Source: Syncephalastrum monosporum B8922 (Eukaryota > Mucoromycota > Mucoromycetes > Mucorales > Syncephalastraceae). Taken from it: DNA of 64,000 bases. Below, one piece after another: positions 57,160 through 64,000 of this stretch. The notes under the pieces are model-generated. The model saw only the letters and a list, made by a program, of their open reading frames with translations. It had not been told where the DNA came from and did not search any database. A program made the translations under genes and the position numbers. Where the stretch lies: NCBI GenBank assembly GCA_000697355.1, contig JNEN01001243.1:1-64000 (forward strand). Direction: 5' to 3'. Position 1 is the stretch's first letter; every line of letters begins with the position of its first letter.

Positions 57160-58423
57160 GAAGATAGAAAGGAAAAGATGGAGGGGAAAAGTGAAAGATA
57201 GAAGACGAAAAAAAGGCTGTGCAGTCTATCCTTAATAATAATATACGAAAAAAATCTTAAAGCTGCGGGGTCATCTTTGAGCACGCCATTGTCCGTCCTC
57301 GGCTGTTATCCATTCATATCCATCGAAAATTGCGCAATCGGCATCTTGAACGAACACATCTCGCTTGCCTTTTACGGCGGTTCCAGACGACCTGTCCAAT
57401 CAAAAGGCGTGCTTTTCATACCACCATCTCTATACAAGTCTACGGTAGAACAACTTACAAATACAAGTTGTGCATGAAACATATGTTCTACGGTTTGTTT
57501 CATGGCTTACCCTGCGGCCCTTCATTGCGTAGTATGTTTATTATGAGTCTATCACTAAGTATGTGTGAAATGTCCTACTCAGACGAACGATCGCAAACAA
57601 CTATGGAACGTGGTCCAAGATCAGCCAAGCGATGGATTATACTGTAACTCGAAAAAAATGAGATCATTTACTTTTTACTGCATTCTGACATGCGTACATC
57701 AAAGTTGATTTCTCATTGGTGCCACAGCTTCTGAGATGAGGAGGTATATAGCTGATCAGCGGTTTCAGACCCACAAGCGCATGCTTATTAAAGATACCGG
57801 GCAAGTCTTCTTTCTTCAACCGAGGAAATAATGAATATACGAGATCATGTGTCCATGGATAGCAGGAAACAGGAAGAACATCAACACACAGCTCTGCGAG
57901 AAGCTGATCCGCGGTTGCAACATCTGCAATTATTGAACCCCTATATACAGTATGTACAGCATATGACCATAAGACAGAATGTGCTCCGAGAAAAAAAAAA
58001 AGGCAGAAAATTTAGGGTGTCAACTCACGCTCGGTTTGCTATTTTGTCTTATGCGAAATGTATCCGTATGATGAGAGTCTATGTCAGTTCGAAAATTGCA
58101 GCCTAATTATTCTCTGGTTGCAAATACCACGCTTTGAAACAAGAAGCAAACACAACTTACTGTAACGCTTGCCGGCTGAAAAAAGGGTCAAGAAGTACAG
58201 CTACGCGCATGCAAGCAGTACTCCAAAGCCTCACGAAGATATACTACTCATCTATCTATAGACACCCATATTCTAAAACGCACAGAATATATATATATAT
58301 ATACATATATAAAGGTAGAGGAGCGGTCAGTGTATCTTTTGCGGTAAGGAACGGTGGCAGGAAGATCTATATACGTTGGAATGTGGTAATACATGGACTG
58401 CGGGTAATAGTATATGATATTGA
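57160..58423. other. MET10 promoter and gene-poor spacer
   Basis: About 1.26 kb. An open frame from 57831 (91 codons) has an Asp/Glu/Gln/His-rich start and no support; a TA-rich microsatellite lies near 58287-58306. Nothing is called. Confidence 0.4.
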
Positions 58424-58693
58424 TCAATAATGGTGGAATGGGCCGCCTTTAGTGACCGCCACAGGAGGGAAGCGCGGATGACCATAGAGCGTTTGGTCTT
58501 CCTGGAGGTAGTTCTCACGCATCATCCGCTGCTCTTCTTCTCGTTGTAGCTCTTTGACATGCTTCGCCCACGCCCGTCCCTGAACGTGCCGTCGAATCCG
58601 CGTACAGTGGAGAATACAACACGTGATCAACGCCACCATCACCACCAAGGTAATCGTCGCGGGCCCTACGGCTGTCGTCGGTGTCTCGCCCAT
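58424..58693 (-). CDS. small single-pass membrane protein, unknown
   Basis: An 89-residue frame from the ATG at 58693. Residues 9-27 form a hydrophobic segment (GPATITLVVMVALITCCIL), flanked by Cys-Ile-Leu-His-Cys and a basic stretch (TRIRRHVQGRAWAKHVK), then an acidic/Arg helix (ELQREEEQRMMREN) and a Pro/Tyr/His tail. By the positive-inside rule the C terminus is cytosolic. No family is recognised. Composition and intact frame suggest a real small gene, but it might belong to a longer spliced gene. Confidence 0.5.
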   Translation of the reverse strand: MGETPTTAVGPATITLVVMVALITCCILHCTRIRRHVQGRAWAKHVKELQREEEQRMMRENYLQEDQTLYGHPRFPPVAVTKGGPFHHY

Positions 58694-59037
58694 TGTAACC
58701 ACTATGTGTGTACGTGGATATATATAATCTTTTAACAATGGGACCTCTTCGTGGGCTTTAAATAGCGGTCAAACCTACGTATGCGTGTATATATGTACAG
58801 AAATGAAGGAGGGGATGCGGTATGACAGAACAAAGATTGGAAGAAAAAAAAAGGTTTGAATATGTGAGAGAAGATCAAAAAAAAAAAAAAAAAAAGAGTT
58901 CTGCTTCCTCCTATTTTATGCGTGCACGATGATGTTATTTTACTCTCGCTTTTTTGTGGTCAAATGTATATATATCCAAAAAAAAATTAAACGAGTCCCA
59001 TACAGGTTATATGTTCTGAGATACAGGATTTTTTAGT
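58694..59037. other. AT-rich spacer
   Basis: 344 bp with a poly-A run of about 19 at 58877-58896. Nothing coding. Confidence 0.5.
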
Positions 59038-61038
59038 TTAATGCATGGTGGGCATAGCGACGCTGGAGCGGGTGTGAGTCGCGTCTGTCTCCTTCCAGAG
59101 AGCAGTGACAGTCTTCGGCTTGGTGTAGAACTGGAGGCCGCTCTTGCCATAAAAGTTAAGGTCACCCAGAATCGAACCACGGCTGCCAGTCTAATAAAAA
59201 AAGGCCCAATAAGCACTTCGTCCTAACTTCCTCTTCACTACTTACGAAGGAGAAGGGCGGCACGGGAACGGGAATAGGCACGTTGATGCCAACCTGACCG
59301 ACATCGATTTCGTGCTCGAACTTGCGAGCAGCAGGACCGGAGTTGGTGAAGACGGCCGTACCGTTGCCGTATGGGTTGGCGTTGATAAGCTCAATGGCCT
59401 CGTCAATGGTCTCAACATTCAGACACACGAGTGCGGGGGCAAAGATCTCTTCGCGATAGCACTCCATGTGGGGTTTGACGTCGGTGATAATGGTAGGGCC
59501 TAGCATATGCATATGACAAAAAGGACGAAAAGGATCGGAGATCAATCCAACTAACCCCACTTAAAAATATGACGACTTACCCAAGAAGTTGCCCTTCTCA
59601 TAGCCCTTGACAACGTGGCCGCGACCATCGAGTAGGATCTTGGCACCCTCGTCCGCACCGCTCTGGATCAGTTTCTCGGCGCGCTGAAGGGCCTGGGGCG
59701 TGATAAGCGGACCGAGGTCCACCTCAGGGTCCATACCGTAGCCGACCTTGAGCTGACGAGCACGCTCGGCCAATTCCGGAAGCCACTCCTTGGTCTCACC
59801 AACGAGGACAAGCGTCGACAGGGCCATGCAGCGCTGACCGGCTGCGCCGAAGGCAGCGCCCGCGATCGCGTTCAGTGTCGCTTGTTTGTTAGCATCGGGC
59901 ATCACGACTGCGTGGTTCTTGGCGCCGAGGTTAGCCTGCACACGCTTGCCGTTGGCGTTGCCACGCGTGTAGATGTGCTGGCCCGCACGGTCAGAACCGA
60001 CAAATGAGATGGCCTTAATCGCAGGCTCGTCACAGATATAGTTGACGCAGTCGACCGAGCCATGCACAATGTTGAGAACACCCTTGGGCACGCCTGCCTC
60101 GGCAGCAAGCTCAGCGAGCATCATCATGGCGCCCGGGTCGCGCTCAGAGGGCTTCATGATGATCGAATTACCCGCGGCGATCGACAAGGGGAACATCCAC
60201 AGGGGAATCATGGCGGGGAAGTTGAACGGGCAGATGCCGGCTGTGACACCCTACACAAGAAAGGAAAATTCAATATCTGTCATGCTCCTTGATAGGGCCC
60301 ATCTAGAATTCATACCAAGGGCTCGCGATACATGTCTAGTAGTAAGCATAAAAATTTAGATGTCAGTGGATCGGGATTCCCTATAAAGCTATTTATGATT
60401 GGGTAATCACTTACAGGTCTCCATGTCCTTGGCGACGGTCATCTTCTCGCCCATCAGGGCACTGGTCAGGCCACAGGCCTGTTCGACGACCTGCAGACCA
60501 CGGAAGACATCGCCCTTGGCATCCACAAAGGTCTTGCCCTGCTCCTGCACGATGTTCTCCGCAATCTTGTCCTGGTTCTGGCGGATGAGGTACTGAAGGT
60601 CCATCATCACGCGCTGTCGGCTCAGAGCCGTGGTCTTGCGCCATTCCTTCTGAGCAGCCACAGCCGACTTGGTCGCCTCGCGGAGCTCCTCTTGAGTCGT
60701 CTCAGGGACCATGCCCAGCAGCTCTTGAGTGGCCTATTCGATACGCACAATAAATAACGGTATGTTTCGCGACATCAATCACCTACAGGGTTGCGTAGCT
60801 CAATCCATTTAGTCGCCTGGGATTCGGTGAACTCGCCGTGGATAAAGTTCTTGACCGAAGGTGCCTTTTGGCTCTTGTCCAAGGTCGCGGCATGTTGCAG
60901 CGACGGAATGCTGGTGGCAAAGCCTCTTCGCACTGAAGGCGAGAATCTGGAATGCCCGTGTCAGGAAGGTACCACCATTGCCAAGACACAACAGACGTAC
61001 CTGGCTACAGAATGCGTTCTGAATGCAGCAGACAACAT
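59038..61038 (-). CDS. ALDH6A1: methylmalonate-semialdehyde dehydrogenase (acylating)
   Basis: Seven exons (61038-61001, 60946-60787, 60733-60415, 60336-60317, 60250-59581, 59499-59246, 59190-59038) encode 537 residues, all in phase. The mitochondrial enzyme converts methylmalonate semialdehyde to propionyl-CoA (and malonate semialdehyde to acetyl-CoA) in valine, thymine and inositol breakdown. The N terminus is a presequence ([20 protein letters not shown]). Motifs: [69 protein letters not shown], catalytic Cys in [53 protein letters not shown], and [12 protein letters not shown]. Exon 4 is a 20-bp microexon (YMYREPL), needed for the family sequence. Confidence 0.95.
60317..60336 (-). other. 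20-bp microexon in ALDH6A1
   Basis: ACATGTATCGCGAGCCCTTG on the minus strand with AG before and GTATGA after. It adds YMYREPL between METx and [12 protein letters not shown], exactly where related enzymes have a YS/YxPL segment. Skipping it would remove six residues and shift the frame. Confidence 0.8.
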
Positions 61039-63033
61039 TATGAAAGAGAGTGAAAGGAAAAGAAGAGCGGTGAAGCGAAAAGTATGGCTACCTCAGGCTT
61101 CTTATTTCGGATTTTCTCAGCAGCCAGCACCGTGCGAAAATGCGGGGTCTTTATCGTTTTGCCGCCGATCCACTACTATATAAACCGCCCTCCCGGACAG
61201 GACACATCGATGCTTGTGCTACTCCAGTCGTATTTTGTAATTCATGTGAGTCTCGCCTGTCAAATGGCCCTGCCTATTTCCCACCCTACATTCACAACGC
61301 ACGCATTTCTTGTCTCGCCTCTTTCATGCATGATGAACAGCAAGTCCTGCAACAAGTAAGGACATAATTTTCCTGCAGCAACGTGATACAGCTCTCTGAT
61401 TGGCTCGCTGCTGACTGACAAACTTCTGTTGCGTCGCCACTTTTAGCAGTATAAGGGAGTCCTCGTCACCATTCCTTATCTCTATAAGGTTATCTTCGAC
61501 TCGGTAGCGTACCATATAGTGATATGTGGTACTAGCCGACCTTTATATGGGCGTAGCTACTATATTTTGTTCACAAATACCTTATACGAGTTCTCATTTA
61601 TAAGAGACTTTTTTCAAGTTAACATCGTTACCCCAATGTAGTATTTCTGCTACCAGCTTAGATATACAAGTCACTATCTATTTCTAGACATAATTATAGG
61701 GTACCATGTTTGATGACAGCTCACTGGTATAGATACACAGAGCTATTATAAAATTCTAGTACACCAAAAATGAAATCGCATGGTTTATTTTAGTTGGATA
61801 TAGTCAACGCAATAGCAATAAAGGTGGATACAACCGCTACGTGCTGTTGACATACAAGTATTACACCAGATAGTACAGACATGCAGCTCTCGAGAGTATT
61901 CGATGCTTTCAGTAAGCCACCCGGACAGTTGTGATCGTTACAATCTGCAAGATTTTATCGGCCTGTTTATTGCTATCGCCCTATTTGGCTCTATAGTACT
62001 GTTCCATGGGCATATGCTTTACGGATCCCATTTTAAGCTGTTAAGCCAAGTAATTAATGCTGCCACCTTCTGCTGTTAATTTTGGAGTCATTAAGCTTGC
62101 TGGTCTAATGTGACAGATATGAGCCGGATGATGACTGTTAGCAACGCGCTCAGAAGGTATATGAGGAAGGGGGAAGCATATTTCTACTATGCGAGGCGAA
62201 ATCAGAAATAACATACAGACAAAGCAGCTAGCACGTTAACTCATAATATTACTACAGCTATTACAGACACCAGCCCATATTATTAATGTAGACATAGGGG
62301 CCGAAAAGGTAGTACATTCCTTGATCCTGTGATCGGCCAGCGAGCGAAGGACGACACTATATGCAAGATTATATTCACCAGGCTTAGCGAGGTAGATATT
62401 AGAATCTGTTACATAGCATGGAATATGAGATGTTTTTGGGTGGCCGTATTCTGAACAGAGAATATAGATATGTAGATGTATATAATGCTAGACCTGCTGG
62501 CCGAGTCGAATGTATGTCTCCTGTGTCCAGGGCAGTAATAATAAATGGTTAAATTTGGATAGTGCCAAAATACTACTGTTTGGATATCCTCACTTGCCAT
62601 ATTTGAGCTACAGAGAAGGTATGATATGACGTGCGTACGGGAAGTGTCATACAACACATACAGTGCCGTACCGTAAATTAATTAGCGATAAATTTGAAAT
62701 TTCTTTTCTCGTTGTGGAGATGATCGATTCATCTCGTGCTCGTTGGTAATACGTACAAAATGGAGAGAAGGTCTAAACCCACATATGGTTCAATCCAAAA
62801 TAATCTACTGAAAGTGTAAGATCATGATAAACTTGATATTGTATACGCTTAGCAATAACACTAAAACTCCACATCCATAACACACGCAAAATGCGGTTTT
62901 CAAATAAATCGCTTATACAGCGGCGAAAAAAAAAAAAGTAGAAGTAAAAGAAGTGCACATTAAACAGCATACTATGCGTAGTACAGAATATTTATGTAAA
63001 TTGTTTGCACATTAAGAAGAAGCACACATCTAG
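61039..63033. other. 2-kb AT-rich intergenic region
   Basis: No gene, element or RNA recognised. A poly-A run lies near 62925-62938. Short frames at 62409-62657 and 62773-62970 (minus) are low-complexity. Confidence 0.5.
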
Positions 63034-64000
63034 CTATGCACGTTTGAATAGCTGCGGATGAAGCTTGAAGCGTAGGACAAGCATCACCAGGCCAGCAGCT
63101 ACCGTAGGTGCACCCGCAAATTGAATAGCCGCAGTCCAGCCATAAGAACTCTGTAGCAGACCGATGATGGGGGTACCGACCAAATTACCAAACATTGTGG
63201 TAAAGTAACAGAGGCCCATACCACGCTGGATATTCTTGACTCCAACGACGCTGGCTGCGACCACAGGAAAGAGTGAGACCCAGCCACCACCAGTGAGGCC
63301 ATACAATACGCAAAAAGCAACATAAACTCCATAAGAGTCTGCAACTTGCCAAATCACCATTATGAAGACGCCTAAGGTACGGTCAGAAAATAGAATAATC
63401 ATCGCAAAAACTATATGTCTTTTTTTTTTTTTTTTTTACCGGCTAAAAATGTACACGCAAACATGGTATTGAGTCTACCTGTTTTGTCCGCCAAGAAGCC
63501 AAGTGAGATACGACAGATGGCGTTCATACCTATTGAGATTATTGAAAAAAAATGAGCACACACATCAATCGAGCTTCAACCAAGAAGCGACTTAATTACG
63601 CACCACACATAATGGATACCATGTTTGATCCCGTCTGTTGACCCTGACCCAAGTAAGTCGCATAGGTGGGCGCCAGAAAGAAAGGACCGACATAGCCGAA
63701 AGGAACAAGCAAGGAAAACAGCATCAGAAATCCAAAGGCAGACGTAGCCATACTTGGATCCCAGAAAGCGCCGATTCCTTTGGTTGGAGATGGAGGCGGG
63801 CGCCAACGCGAACGGGCCAATCCAACGGCAATGCAAAGGATACCAAAATACATACCGCCGAGCACGCGCAAAGCCTGGCGATATCCCAGCTGCTGTATAA
63901 GATACGTTGACAAAGGAGCCAAGGCAACACCGCCAATGCCACTTCCAGACACAGCAATGCCGGTCGCCAGGCCGCGGTTCTTGTAAAACCACTGCGTTGG
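63034..64000 (-). CDS. monocarboxylate-type MFS transporter, partial
   Basis: C-terminal part of a multi-exon minus-strand gene cut by the right edge. The last three exons run from about 64000 to 63034, with short introns near 63625-63533 and 63455-63374 (poly-A/T-rich). Seen, in order: WFYKNRGLATGIAVSGSGIG, GYRQALRVLGGMYFGI, a short loop, FGFLMLFSLLVPFGYVGPFF, then MNAICRISLGFLADKTGRLN, GLTGGGWVSLFPVVAASVVG, GLCYFTTMFGNLVGTPIIGL, and GWTAAIQFAGAPTVAAGLV. These match the MCT/SLC16-like fungal MFS family (12 segments; R-x-x-L-G-x-x-D-K/R-x-GR loop motif). Substrate is not predictable. The first part, including the N terminus, lies outside. Confidence 0.88.

Noticed and set aside
54100..57201. 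A 1,033-codon open frame antisense to MET10
   Set aside because: It lies exactly opposite the strongly codon-biased MET10. Avoidance of TTA, CTA and TCA codons in the sense strand removes antisense stops. The translation is Val/Leu/Gly/Arg-rich without any domain.

Overview
The window is a stretch of nuclear chromosome from a filamentous fungus, most likely an early-diverging one (Mucoromycota, probably Mucorales). Reasons: many short GT-AG introns (about 45-100 bp), pyrimidine-rich tracts just upstream of start codons, poly-Q and poly-S tracts, typical fungal regulators (APSES, Gti1/Pac2, Whi2), animal-like genes that most ascomycetes lack (FANCL, an ASDURF-like prefoldin-like protein, an HSBP1-like coiled coil), and a multi-exon gene of a family I associate with Mucorales. 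The genus cannot be fixed from this sequence. No rRNA, tRNA or CRISPR array was recognised.

Layout. 1-2.7 kb: one low-complexity protein. 2.7-12.5 kb: a gene-poor, decaying region with a Tc1/mariner-type MITE, a 0.4-kb tandem duplication, a 5'-truncated LINE with a 17-bp target-site duplication, a lineage-specific gene with one frame lesion and a TBC-domain pseudogene. 12.6-19.5 kb: a compact block (homoserine kinase, a DUF2470/TMEM254-like membrane protein, an ASDURF-like protein, a WHI2-like BTB protein, an HSBP1-like protein and a TPR plus metallo-beta-lactamase fusion). 20-24 kb: gene-poor, with an unidentified decayed gene and a dead Tc1 transposase. 24-33.9 kb: UFD2 (E4 ubiquitin ligase), dihydrofolate reductase, an unidentified helical protein and GAPDH. 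34-36.2 kb: empty. 36.2-43.7 kb: a SANT/Myb protein divergent from FANCL, a membrane-anchored glutaredoxin, the elongation factor EAF and an MBP1-like APSES factor. 44-61 kb: sugar transporter, NUDX14-like ADP-sugar pyrophosphatase, SPP2-like G-patch protein, Gti1/Pac2 regulator, sulfite reductase alpha subunit, a small membrane protein and methylmalonate-semialdehyde dehydrogenase. The right edge cuts a monocarboxylate-type MFS transporter.

How genes may work together. The clearest link is cell-cycle control: DHFR and the SANT/FANCL divergent pair both have overlapping ACGCG elements close to their starts, and the window also encodes an MBP1-type APSES factor, the class that reads ACGCGT in yeasts. 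Other genes are dispersed housekeeping functions. Exon coordinates come from manual splicing, checked by reading-frame phase and by family resemblance; functions are inferred from motifs recognised by eye, not from searches.
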